A stretch of DNA of 64,000 bases, from NCBI GenBank assembly GCA_963809205.1, contig CAWEIS010000011.1:62001-126000 (forward strand), written 5' to 3'. Position 1 is the stretch's first letter; every line of letters starts with the position of its first letter. A program made the translations under genes and the position numbers. Below are positions 34,158 through 41,478 of the stretch, piece after piece. Origin of the DNA: DATLLN01 sp963809205 (GTDB taxonomy: Bacteria; Actinomycetota; Thermoleophilia; Gaiellales; JAICJC01). The notes under the pieces were generated by a model. The model was not told the origin of the DNA. It did not search any database and saw nothing but the letters and a program-made list of their open reading frames with translations.

Positions 34158-34630
34158 CCGGCCATCATCCCAGCCACCGCGTTCCGGGAGCGTTACGGCG
34201 CATAGAGCGCGGTACGCTGGCGGCTGCCAGCCCGGCGCGCAGCCCCGCCGGAGCGATCACCCCCCAATACCCTGCCTCGGCCTCTGTCGCGGGAGTCGGG
34301 ATGCGGATCGCCGGGGGCGTGCTCGCCTCGCGCATGCGCGCACGCATAGGGCCGCTCGGACGAGGCGAAAGGATCTGGTAGAGGTTGATGCCTGGCTCAG
34401 GAGCGAGCGGGAGTCGCTCGAGCTCCTCAGCCAGGGTTACCATTCGCTCCTATCCAGACCTGAACGAGGATACGCCATGCGCGACCCGCAACGACGTCAG
34501 CGACGTCCTGGACGGCGTCCAACCACCTCGTCCGCGTGACCGCCGCAACCTCCGCCTTCGTCGAGGGTTGACGGGAGTCGGGGCGGGGTACCGCCTCGCC
34601 CACACGGAACCCGAAGTGAAGGAGCCTGAG
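34158..34630. other. Intergenic, no clear gene
   Basis: About 470 bp with no open frame I trust. A minus-strand frame at 34165-34443 (begins MVTLAEELERLPLAPEPGIN) is possible but lacks support. Just before the CsbD gene, plus-strand bases about 34557-34617 can be read as LRRGLTGVGAGYRLAH, faintly like the end of an OmpR-type regulator; too weak to call. Confidence 0.3.
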
Positions 34631-34792
34631 ATGGGCGAGAAGACCGACCAGATGAAGGGCAAGGCCAAGGAGCAGGCCGGCCGCGTGACCGACGACGAGC
34701 AGCTCGAGCGCGAGGGCAAGCTCGACCAGGCCGGGGGTAAGGCCAAGGAGGGCGCCCGCAAGGTCGAGGAGGGTATCCGCAAGGCCCTCTAG
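34631..34792 (+). CDS. CsbD-family stress protein
   Basis: A 53-residue highly charged protein. MGEKTDQMKGKAKEQAGRVT followed by DDEQLEREGKLDQAGGKAKE is the defining CsbD pattern (K-G-K-x-K-E-x-x-G, then L-x-x-E-G-K-x-x-Q-x-x-G). In Bacillus csbD belongs to the sigma-B stress regulon; the molecular role is unknown. AAGGAG lies 7 nt upstream of ATG 34631. Confidence 0.9.
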   Translation: MGEKTDQMKGKAKEQAGRVTDDEQLEREGKLDQAGGKAKEGARKVEEGIRKAL

Positions 34793-34848
34793 ATCCGTTG
34801 CGTAACTTACTGAGTGCGACTCGTCATCGCGGGGCAGTCAACCCGGCG

Positions 34849-35007
34849 ATGACGCGGTTTGGAGACAATGCTCACCGGCTCGATGCCCAGCTCAACGACT
34901 ACGACGAGGGCGTCGTTCAAACCACGTCTCATGGTGACGGAGTCGGCGACCAGATGATCCCGGCGTCGATCGACCTCGACGGCGAGCTCTCCTGCAAACC
35001 GCTGTAA
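34849..35007 (+). CDS. Possible 52-residue protein before a strong terminator
   Basis: Frame from ATG 34849 (or TTG 34798) to TAA 35007: begins MTRFGDNAHRLDAQLNDYDE, ends IDLDGELSCKPL. The stop lies 6 bp before a strong hairpin, which supports translation to this point. No family recognised and no clear ribosome site. It would be cotranscribed with csbD. Confidence 0.35.
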   Translation: MTRFGDNAHRLDAQLNDYDEGVVQTTSHGDGVGDQMIPASIDLDGELSCKPL

Positions 35008-35013
35008 CGGTAG

Positions 35014-35042
35014 TGGGGGCGGCTCGCACCGGGCCGCCCCCA
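35014..35042 (+). terminator. 10-bp GC-rich hairpin
   Basis: TGGGGGCGGC (35014-35023) pairs with GCCGCCCCCA (35033-35042) across a 9-nt loop; no U tract. Ends the csbD transcript. The following 35043-35299 shows no gene. Confidence 0.7.
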
Positions 35043-35299
35043 ACTGCTTCACGCGGTCATGAAAAAGGCCCACCGGCTGTAGTGGAGAACAGCCTTTCCC
35101 TAATCCCAGTGGAGGAGCCTACTTCAAGCGGCCGACGAATGTGCGACCGTACCGACGCCCACGCCTAGGGAACGACAGGACGGGTCAGCGCAAGTGTCTC
35201 AATGTCCTGCGGCGACTCAGGATCGCCCATCGCGTTTGCGAGCGACGCCTAACGGGTAAACGTGGAGCGTCAATAAAGAATCCGAGTTGGAGGTTTGGC

Positions 35300-35392
35300 A
35301 TGCCGCTTCTGGTGTCGGGCATCGTGTGGGTCATCATCATCGTCGTGCTCGTGCTCTTGCTGCTCGGCTTCTTTGGACGCGGCCGCTTCTAA
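35300..35392 (+). CDS. 30-residue hydrophobic membrane peptide
   Basis: MPLLVSGIVWVIIIVVLVLL, then LLGFFGRGRF: one membrane helix and a basic Gly/Arg end. ATG 35300 has TTGGAGG 7 nt upstream. Single-helix peptides of this kind (similar in plan to small stress-induced membrane proteins) are often missed; its place among csbD and ion-transport genes suggests envelope stress, which is inference. Confidence 0.6.
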   Translation: MPLLVSGIVWVIIIVVLVLLLLGFFGRGRF

Positions 35393-35716
35393 GGTTCTGG
35401 GAAACGGAAGACAGGAAGGTTATGGGCCTAGGAATATCGATCGTTCTGATCGCGCAGGCTCTGGCCCGTCGAGCCGTCGCCATGCAGATGCCGCATCTAC
35501 TTCCCTGCTCGCGTGCATCGGCACAGCGATCGGAACGATCGATGATGCGCATGACCGGCGTTACATCGTCGCGCCGCATCTCGGAGGAGCCGCTGTCGCG
35601 GGCTGGATGAGAGCCGGACATGCACCAGCCTTCGCATCCGCGCCCGTGACCACGCGCTGCGGGTTTGTAGACTGGGAAGGTGCGGGTCAGTCGAGATCGA
35701 GGGGTCAAGGCATCTG
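35393..35716. other. Intergenic, no gene recognised
   Basis: About 320 bp. It contains TAGACT at about 35670 followed by GAGGGGTCAAGG shortly before the next start, a likely promoter and ribosome site for the iron-permease-like gene. I see no protein-like frame or hairpin. Confidence 0.4.
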
Positions 35717-36121
35717 ATGAGCGAGTCACCTGAGTCCCACCGATCGACTCCGCGCCAGCCACGACCGGGAACCAGTCGGTTCATCGACCAGTTGACGGAT
35801 GCGTTGGGTGATGAGAAAGCGTTCGCGATCGCGACAGTGTTGGTTTGTGCGGGCGTGGTTGTTGGCGTCATAACGGGGCGGGTTGGTGAAGTCGCGTCGG
35901 TTGCTGCGTTGGTGACGTTTGTGATGGTGTTTGCGGTTCAACACACGTCCAGCCGAGAGTCGCGAGCGTTGAACGTGAAGTTGGACGAGTTGATTCGGGT
36001 GACGAGCGCCCGGAATGATCTGATTGGGGCGGAGGATGAGAGCCACGGTCAGTTGGCCGAGCGCAGCGAGGATCTGCTCGAGGAACGCGACGCTGGCGAT
36101 CAGCGGGCCGGCAGACTATAA
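35717..36121 (+). CDS. Low-affinity iron permease-family membrane protein
   Basis: A 134-residue protein with two adjacent membrane helices (AFAIATVLVCAGVVVGVITG and VASVAALVTFVMVFAVQHT), then the family block SRESRALNVKLDELIRVTSARNDLIGAEDE, which matches bacterial members of the low-affinity iron permease (Fet4-like) family. Bacterial proteins are much shorter than yeast Fet4 and transport has not been shown for most. The codons are noticeably T-richer than surrounding chromosomal genes, in line with recent acquisition. Confidence 0.82.
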   Translation: MSESPESHRSTPRQPRPGTSRFIDQLTDALGDEKAFAIATVLVCAGVVVGVITGRVGEVASVAALVTFVMVFAVQHTSSRESRALNVKLDELIRVTSARNDLIGAEDESHGQLAERSEDLLEERDAGDQRAGRL

Positions 36122-36257
36122 GGCAGCCCAGCGGCCCATCGGAGCTCGATCTGTTCCCGCAGGCTTTGAACGCCTCGGTTGGAGATCCCGCTCGTGCCGT
36201 GACGTGGATTCTGGCTAGCCGCGGTGACGATGACCATTCCGTTGTTGGGGGTGCGCG

Positions 36258-37214
36258 ATGTCGGCCGTCATTCTTTTTGAAGGCCAGAAGGTGACGAAGC
36301 TGGATGGTCTTGACGACCGTCCGGCGAATGTGGGCGGCGATTCGTTGCTATGGGCAGATCTCGACCAGCCGTCGGAGGAAGACTGCGGCGAGGTCTCTGC
36401 GGCGTTTGGCCTGGACGAGGAGAGCGCGCACCGACTCTCCTCGACCGCCAGCGAGCCGTATTTCCGGGACGGCGGAAGCTTCATTCACGTCACCGCCTAT
36501 ACGCCACTGGCGGGCGGTGATACGTTGATGGAGATCGAGTGTGTGGTCGGCGAGAGCTGGGTGGTCACCGCGCACGATGGGCCTGTGGCAGTGCTGGAGG
36601 AGTTCGCCCACCGCGCCTCTGGATCGGGTGCGGTTGGTGAGCTTGACGGTCCGACCTTTCTCGCCAACCTGATCGAGTGGGTGATCAATGAGCACAGCAA
36701 GGCGTTCGAGCGGATCGACGAAGAACTCGAGGAGTTCGACATGCGTGCGATGCGCGGCGAGATAAAGCCCGAGGACGAGATCGAGCACCTCGTCGAACTA
36801 CGCGCTCGCGTCGGCCGCTTGCGACGCTCGCTCACGGCGCACCGCGCACCCTTACTCGCGCTTGCGCATCCGGAACTCGTCGCACTCGCCGACGCCGCGT
36901 CAGCCGGTCGGTTCAACCAGCTCATTGAGCGATTGGAGACGGCTGTTCAGACTGCCCGCGACGCCCGCGAAAGCATCGTCAGCTCGTTCGACGTCCTGAT
37001 CGCCCGAACCACTCACCGCACAAACGAGATCGTGAAAGTACTGACACTGGCATCCGTTATCTTCCTCCCCGGAGCCCTACTCGCCGGCGTCCTCGGGATG
37101 AACTTCACGGTGGGACTGTTCCAGCACCCAGCCCTATTCTGGGTCGCCATCGCCATCATGGCCACCATCGCGATCGGAACAATCGCCGCCGCGAAGGCTC
37201 GACACTGGATCTGA
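36258..37214 (+). CDS. corA: CorA-family divalent metal ion transporter
   Basis: A 318-residue CorA protein, which forms a homopentameric Mg2+/Co2+ channel. The large cytoplasmic funnel is residues 1-255, with the long helix IEHLVELRARVGRLRRSLTA and ERLETAVQTARDARESIVSS. The two C-terminal helices carry the signature GMNFTVG (canonical GMNFxxMPE), followed by LFWVAIAIMATIAIGTIAAA. Here the loop after GMN is GMNFTVGLFQHP, lacking MPE, as in the ZntB/CorA-II-like branch, so ion choice is uncertain. It follows the iron-permease-like gene on the same strand. Confidence 0.9.
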   Translation: MSAVILFEGQKVTKLDGLDDRPANVGGDSLLWADLDQPSEEDCGEVSAAFGLDEESAHRLSSTASEPYFRDGGSFIHVTAYTPLAGGDTLMEIECVVGESWVVTAHDGPVAVLEEFAHRASGSGAVGELDGPTFLANLIEWVINEHSKAFERIDEELEEFDMRAMRGEIKPEDEIEHLVELRARVGRLRRSLTAHRAPLLALAHPELVALADAASAGRFNQLIERLETAVQTARDARESIVSSFDVLIARTTHRTNEIVKVLTLASVIFLPGALLAGVLGMNFTVGLFQHPALFWVAIAIMATIAIGTIAAAKARHWI

Positions 37215-37501
37215 TCTCCAACAACCGGCGGCCGGCCCCACCGCACTAATCGCTGCACTCCAACGAAGACACCTGAGCCCTCCGGCGACGGAACCCCGTT
37301 CCTCTCGGACGAGTATCTCGGGATCGCCGCGTATGTCGGATTCTGGACAGATCCGATGGACAGGATCGGGGTGGCTCGTTGGTCCGGCGACTGCTCGCCC
37401 GCCTTCCTCGGTGATGGCACGGGACGCGGTCATGCGCGGCTCGGGGTGTGTCAGCGGGCCGACGCGCGGTGGGGAACGGCGAGATCGTCAGAGCCGCCAG
37501 G

Positions 37502-38419
37502 TCAGCCGGACCGGAGCCATTCGTCGGCCCGAGCCACGCTGTCGGCGGCGGTGACGGGGTCGTTGGGGAGCAGTACGGCGTGGAGTTGTTCGGCTATCCG
37601 CGGGTTTGCTCCGCGGCCCGCCACGGCGATCGTGGTGGAGAGCCCTTCTTCGTTGATGTCGCGAGCGACCGCTCGGAGACGTGAAGGCGCTGTTGCGGCG
37701 AGGGCGATCAGGTGGGGATGGAGCTGGTCGGCTGTGTCGAGAAGCGTCTGCGTCGGGGTGTCCGCGCCGAGGTAGGTGATCCGCCACCCGTGCCCTCGTA
37801 GGGCGATTCCGAAGCAGAGCAGGCCGAGGTCGTGTAGCTCGCCGCTGGGGCATGCCAGGAGGGCGCGACGCCCCGTGCCGGAGTCCCAGCCGCGGGCCAG
37901 GCCGAGCAGTCGGCCGCGGATCAGGCTGGTGGCGAAGTGCTCTTGGGCGATCGTCGCCGTGCCGGCGGCCCAGCGCTCTCCGAGGTCGGCCAGATAGGGG
38001 ACGATCACCTTGGAGATGGCCGTCTCGATCGTGAAGCCGGCGAACAGGCGGTCGAGCACGGCGTGCGCCGCGGACTCTTCGTAGCTCCCCAGCGCATCGC
38101 CCAACTGGGCCCGCGACGCCGCCAGGGACGCACCCTGGGCGGCAAGTTCGAGATCCGCGGCGGCCTCTGTGACGCGGGGAGCGGCCAGCACCGCCTCGGC
38201 CGCCTGACGCGCCGAGACGCCGGTCGCGAGCAGCGCCTGCATGGCGCGCACCCGGCGCTCGTCCTCAGCGCCGTACAGTCGATACCCACCCGAGGTTCGC
38301 ACTGGCTCGAGCAGGTGGTAGCGGCGCTCCCACGCGCGAAGGAGGGTGGGCGATTCGCCGACCCGCTGGCTCAGCTCGCCGATGCGCAGGCGCGGCTCGG
38401 AGGGTGCATTGTCCGACAC
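37502..38419 (-). CDS. MerR-type regulator with B12-binding domain, CarH-like photoreceptor
   Basis: A 305-residue regulator. Residues 10-80 are a MerR helix-turn-helix (LRIGELSQRVGESPTLLRAW, YRLYGAEDERRVRAM). A four-helix bundle follows with W-AAGTATIAQ-EH, an exact Wx9EH motif, which in CarH caps the upper face of adenosylcobalamin. The B12 Rossmann domain has ELHDLG (the E/DxHxxG with the cobalt-ligating His) and GWRITYLGADTP. CarH represses as a tetramer in the dark and is released by light; these residues suggest the same. GTG 38419 lies 6 nt after TATACT. Its gene is divergent from a secreted protein whose promoter carries overlapping palindromes. The natural target is likely that gene and itself. 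Confidence 0.87.
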   Translation of the reverse strand: MSDNAPSEPRLRIGELSQRVGESPTLLRAWERRYHLLEPVRTSGGYRLYGAEDERRVRAMQALLATGVSARQAAEAVLAAPRVTEAAADLELAAQGASLAASRAQLGDALGSYEESAAHAVLDRLFAGFTIETAISKVIVPYLADLGERWAAGTATIAQEHFATSLIRGRLLGLARGWDSGTGRRALLACPSGELHDLGLLCFGIALRGHGWRITYLGADTPTQTLLDTADQLHPHLIALAATAPSRLRAVARDINEEGLSTTIAVAGRGANPRIAEQLHAVLLPNDPVTAADSVARADEWLRSG

Positions 38420-38425
38420 CCACCG

Positions 38426-38507
38426 AGTATACACACTATGGACAAACATTTGACATAGACGACCGAACCTTGTACAGTACTCCCGTCTTGTCCAATGTTC
38501 GTACAAG
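38426..38507 (+). promoter_or_regulatory. Sigma-A-type promoter covered by palindromes (candidate CarH operator)
   Basis: On the plus strand TTGACA (38450-38455), exactly 17 bp, then TACAGT (38473-38478): the best consensus promoter in the window. Inverted repeats overlap it: CTATG...CATAG (38436-38458) across the -35, GTAC-A-GTAC (38472-38480) on the -10, and CTTGTCC...GTACAAG (38487-38507) just downstream. On the minus strand TATACT (38426-38431) lies 6 nt before the regulator's GTG. This fits repression by blocking RNA polymerase in both directions. Confidence 0.65.
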
Positions 38508-38519
38508 GGGGTTTCTCCG

Positions 38520-39125
38520 ATGAACCGACTACTTCGATGGCTCATCCCGGCCGTGGCCGTGACCGCGACCGCACTTGCCACCGCCGGTACCGCTGCCGCC
38601 TCGCCGACCGTGCACCTCGACGGCGTCCGCACCACGCTGTGGACTGATCCGGCGACCACCAAGGTGCTGCTCCAGCACCACATCGTGCCGATGCCAACCA
38701 CGGGCACGTCGGTGTCGGTGCGCTGCACGCCGCAGGGCAAGTCGATCGGCTTCGGGTTCCCGATTCCGAGCGGCCAGGTGGACGCCGCGACGCTCGCCGG
38801 ATACATCAACCACTCCGGCGGCCTTCGTTTCGTCAACCGCACGAACGGCAATCACGTCAGCCTGACCCGCTTTCGGATCGTCATCGACGCACGCCCGCGG
38901 CTGACCGCGAACGTCAACGGCGACCCGAACGTGCGCGTGTCGATCCTCCGCCTCGACCTGTCTCACGCAACGGTCACGAAGCCGCTGCCCTACGTCAAGG
39001 TGGGCAACGTCGGCGCCTATCTGAACGCAACATCGGCCGGCGCCCTGAACTCGGCACTCGGCGTGTCGTTCTTCGCGCCCGGCATCCGGCTCGGCACGGC
39101 CTACGTGAACGCCCACGTCGCCTGA
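38520..39125 (+). CDS. Secreted HtaA-like domain protein
   Basis: A 201-residue exported protein. Signal peptide MNRLLRWLIPAVAVTATALA, cut near AAAS. The mature domain (PSGQVDAATLAGYINHSGGL, FRIVIDARPRLTANVNGD, LRLDLSHATV, ALNSALGVSFFAPGIRLGTA) resembles HtaA-type domains of actinobacterial surface proteins, some of which bind haem; no haem ligand can be assigned. ATG has AAGGGGG 9 nt upstream. Expression is probably set by the divergent CarH-like regulator. Confidence 0.7.
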   Translation: MNRLLRWLIPAVAVTATALATAGTAAASPTVHLDGVRTTLWTDPATTKVLLQHHIVPMPTTGTSVSVRCTPQGKSIGFGFPIPSGQVDAATLAGYINHSGGLRFVNRTNGNHVSLTRFRIVIDARPRLTANVNGDPNVRVSILRLDLSHATVTKPLPYVKVGNVGAYLNATSAGALNSALGVSFFAPGIRLGTAYVNAHVA

Positions 39126-39295
39126 TCCCTGACACCGGCGGGCGCTCCGGCACAGACGCGAGCGCCCGCCCACCCGACTGGAGACACGTGGCCACCCCAA
39201 CACCACTGGCCGACGCCCGATCGAAGCGCGACTGTCGACCTAGCGGCGGCGGAGCGTGAGGCGACGCTGAGCTCCCAACACCCGAGCCGTTCGAC

Positions 39296-39487
39296 ATGAC
39301 CTTCGCGGACGACAAGCGCTGCGACGAGTTGCTGATCGCCCGCAACATCCCGTTCCACTCGCTCGGCGAACTCCGCGGCGGCGCCAGGCCTGGCGTGACC
39401 ACCGTCACATCCGCCCTGCACGGCGTCGTGCGCAGCGACCCGCGCACCCGCGACGAGTTCCTGGCACTCGTCAGAGGCGGCCGGTGA
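39296..39487 (+). CDS. 63-residue protein coupled to the sigma factor gene
   Basis: Frame from ATG 39296: MTFADDKRCDELLIARNIPF, a Gly/Arg turn, then a helix-rich end (DPRTRDEFLALVRGGR). Its stop overlaps the sigma-factor start (GTGA, 39484-39487), which supports coding. No family recognised. Genes coupled to ECF sigma factors are often anti-sigma factors, but this one has neither a membrane helix nor the zinc-binding HxxxCxxC motif. Confidence 0.4.
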   Translation: MTFADDKRCDELLIARNIPFHSLGELRGGARPGVTTVTSALHGVVRSDPRTRDEFLALVRGGR

Positions 39488-40005
39488 CGGGCGGCGGTCG
39501 CACCCTGATGCAGCGCCGCTTCGCCGCCGGCGATGAACAGGCGCTCACCGACTGGCACCGACGCCTGCGCGGCCCGCTGGTGTCGCACGCCCGACGCTAC
39601 GCCGGAGCCGACGACGCCGAGGACATTGTGCAGACCGCCATGCTGGAGGCCTGGCGGCGGCGCGACCACTATGACCCGAGCCGTCCTCTCGAGGCATGGC
39701 TGCACACGATCGTCCGTCGCCGAGCGATCGACCACGTGCGCAAGCAACGGCCACCCACGGCGACGACGCCCCACGTGGCAGACCTCGCCGACGAGCACAC
39801 GGCCGACGCCGACCAGCTCGACCAGGCCCTGGACATCCGCCGCGCCCTCGCGCAGCTACCCGACGCGCAGCGCGAGGCACTCGTCCTCGCCTACTACACG
39901 GGGCTCACACAAACCGAGGTCGCACGCAGCGTGGACACGCCGATCGGCACGGTCAAGACCCGCACCGCACGGGGCATGCGCAGGCTCGCACACCTCCTCG
40001 GATGA
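39484..40005 (+). CDS. ECF-type RNA polymerase sigma factor
   Basis: A 173-residue sigma-70 family protein. Region 2 is residues about 15-85 (VSHARRYAGADDAEDIVQTAMLEAWRRRDHYD, ending PLEAWLHTIVRRRAIDHVRK). Region 4 is about 115-170 (LAQLPDAQREALVLAYYTGLTQTEVARSVDTPIGTVKTRTARGMRRL) with its helix-turn-helix. GTG overlaps the previous stop. No membrane anti-sigma gene is adjacent. It is the last island gene before the tRNA. Confidence 0.9.
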   Translation: MTGGGRTLMQRRFAAGDEQALTDWHRRLRGPLVSHARRYAGADDAEDIVQTAMLEAWRRRDHYDPSRPLEAWLHTIVRRRAIDHVRKQRPPTATTPHVADLADEHTADADQLDQALDIRRALAQLPDAQREALVLAYYTGLTQTEVARSVDTPIGTVKTRTARGMRRLAHLLG

Positions 40006-40239
40006 TCGTGACGGCTCGCACTGGGTTCTGGGCGGGCGGCCCTCAGCCGAGCTGGGTCCGCGGGGTCGTTGCTTGTTTCGCCAGCGGGGCGCAGGTGCGT
40101 CGCAGCGATCCAGACGTTGGCGGATTTGGCGGCGGACTTCGCCTCGTGATCGACGGCTCATGCTTGCCTAGACGGGAGTCTCGGGGTCGCCGTGGACGTC
40201 CGGGGTCGTCTCCGGCGCGGCCGCTTGCCGCCCAACCAG

Positions 40240-40305
40240 GCGGCGGGGGAGGGATTCGAACCCCCGAGCGAGGTTGCCCCCGCTGCCGGTTTTCAAGACC
40301 GGTGC
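40240..40305 (-). repeat. att-like repeat inside tRNA-Ser
   Basis: The right copy of the 60-bp perfect direct repeat (65 of 66 to 40305), within the 3' half of the intact tRNA gene. Partner at 27508-27573. Confidence 0.8.
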
Positions 40306-40329
40306 CTTCGACCGCTCGGCCACCCCGCC
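40241..40329 (-). tRNA. tRNA-Ser(TGA)
   Basis: Complete 89-nt class II tRNA on the minus strand. Acceptor GGCGGGG/CCCCGCC, D-arm GCCGAGCGGTCGAAGGC, anticodon arm CCGGT-CTTGAAA-ACCGG (anticodon TGA), long variable arm AGCGGGGGCAACCTCGCT, T-arm CGGGGG-TTCGAAT-CCC, discriminator G. CCA is not encoded. Its 3' 60 nt are duplicated at 27508. Confidence 0.95.
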
Positions 40330-40341
40330 GGGAGCCTGATC

Positions 40342-40755
40342 CTATCGGCCGTCGGCGGGTGAGTCGTCGCGGTTGCGCATCGCCTCGGCGGCGGGCACGA
40401 AGTACGTCATCAGCCGCTCGGCGATCTCCGGCGTCGGCGCCGTCTGCTCGACGGCGGCCGCCATGTGGACGAGCCAGCGGTCGCGCTCGGTCGGCCCGAT
40501 CGCGAACGGGAAGTGGCGCATCCGCAGCCGCGGGTGGCCGCGCTCCTCGCTGTAGGTGGTCGGCCCGCCCCAGTACTGGGCGAGGAACAGCGTCAGCCGC
40601 CGCCGGGCCGGGCCGAGGTCGTCGGGCTGGGGGTAAAGCCGGCGAAGCGGCGGGTCGGCCGCCACGCCATCGTAGAAGCGGTCGACCAGCGCCTCGAAGA
40701 ACTCCATCCCGCCGGCCGCGTCGTACAGCGTCTGGTCGGCCTCCGTCGCACCCAT
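40342..40755 (-). CDS. glbO: Group II truncated haemoglobin
   Basis: A 137-residue truncated globin. TLYDAAGGMEFFEALVDRFYDGVAADPPL, LRRLYPQPDDLGPARRRLTLFLAQYWGGP and YSEERGHPRLRMRHFPFAIG give the B/E/F helices; His of RGHPRLRMRH is at the F8 position, and the Trp of QYWGGP and the final WLVHMAAAVE fit group II (GlbO). Such globins bind O2 and handle NO or peroxide. ATG 40755 follows TATCCT by 6 nt. It is divergent from a hydrolase gene, 35 bp apart. Confidence 0.92.
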   Translation of the reverse strand: MGATEADQTLYDAAGGMEFFEALVDRFYDGVAADPPLRRLYPQPDDLGPARRRLTLFLAQYWGGPTTYSEERGHPRLRMRHFPFAIGPTERDRWLVHMAAAVEQTAPTPEIAERLMTYFVPAAEAMRNRDDSPADGR

Positions 40756-40790
40756 CCCAAGAGGATAGGCGTGCGGTATACATGGGCGTC

Positions 40791-41468
40791 GTGGCGACGT
40801 TCTGCCTGATTCACGGCCACTGGCACGACGGCTCGTGCTGGTCGACGGTGGCCGACCTGCTGCGATCGTCCGGCCACATCGTTGCCGCGCCTGACATGCC
40901 GTTTGACACGCCGCATACCTACCGCGATCGAGCGCGTCCGGCGTTCGGCGCGGTGGCAGGGGCCACGCCTCCTGTGGTGATCGTCGGCCACTCGGTGGCC
41001 TCGGCGGAGGCGGGGCTGGTGGCGTCCGATCACGCCGCGGACCTGGTCGTCTACCTGTGTCCGCGGATGGGCGAGTACCCGGCTCCGGACGGCGCACCCG
41101 ACGTCTTTCGAAGCAGCTTTCGGTTTCCTGCCCGCCAGCCTGACGGCTCGCTGGTCTGGACGGCCGACGCGGCCGTCGCGGAGATGTATCCACGGCTCGA
41201 TCCGGCGGTCGCCGCAGACATCGCCAGGCGTCTGCACCCGAGCACGCCGCCGCTCGATGCCTACCCACTGGCTGCGCCGGCGGACGTGCCCACCGAGCTG
41301 GTCTTCACGACCGACGACGAGTTCTTCACCCGCGAATGGCAGCAGTTCGCCGCGCAGCAGCTCCTGCGCGTCGAGCCGATCGAGATCCCCGGCGGCCACT
41401 TCCCGATGCTCGAGGATCCCGCAGCCCTCGCAACGCTGCTCGACCGGCTCGCCGGCGCCCGACCCTAG
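40791..41468 (+). CDS. Alpha/beta hydrolase, esterase-like
   Basis: A 225-residue hydrolase of the plant methylesterase/salicylate-binding type: FCLIHGHWHDGSCW (oxyanion loop), VIVGHSVASAEAGL (nucleophile Ser in GHSVA), and IEIPGGHFPMLEDP (catalytic His). GTG 40791 lies 8 nt after TATACA; ATG 40782 is an alternative adding three residues. Family firm, substrate unknown. Confidence 0.83.
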   Translation: MATFCLIHGHWHDGSCWSTVADLLRSSGHIVAAPDMPFDTPHTYRDRARPAFGAVAGATPPVVIVGHSVASAEAGLVASDHAADLVVYLCPRMGEYPAPDGAPDVFRSSFRFPARQPDGSLVWTADAAVAEMYPRLDPAVAADIARRLHPSTPPLDAYPLAAPADVPTELVFTTDDEFFTREWQQFAAQQLLRVEPIEIPGGHFPMLEDPAALATLLDRLAGARP

Positions 41469-41478
41469 GATACGCGGC

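Larger units (their letters stand above)
27508..40329. mobile_element. Putative genomic island between tRNA-Ser(TGA) and a duplicate of its 3' end
   Basis: A perfect 60-bp direct repeat (27508-27567 and 40240-40299; 65 of 66 if extended) bounds about 12.7 kb. The right copy is the 3' part of an intact tRNA-Ser gene and the left copy is the 3' fragment alone, same orientation: the arrangement left when an integrative element enters a tRNA 3' end. Content fits: truncated permease, dehydrogenase scrap, degenerate TolB-like gene, regulators, small stress genes, and stretches visibly richer in T than neighbours (about 35.7-37.2 kb). No integrase or transfer genes are recognisable, so the element would be an immobile remnant. 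A duplicated tRNA fragment by other recombination cannot be excluded. Confidence 0.6.

Noticed and set aside
34165..34443. Minus-strand 92-residue gene
   Set aside because: No ribosome site, no TAnnnT box, no recognisable fold and low-complexity end.
34557..34617. Remnant of an OmpR-type response regulator before csbD
   Set aside because: Only a few residues (GVGAGYRLA) resemble the family end; too short to support.
34807..35073. Minus-strand 88-residue gene
   Set aside because: It would run through the strong hairpin at 35014-35042 and overlaps the opposite frame that stops right before that hairpin.
27508..40329. Integrase or conjugation genes in the island
   Set aside because: I looked for tyrosine or serine recombinase motifs and relaxase-like frames near both ends and found none.
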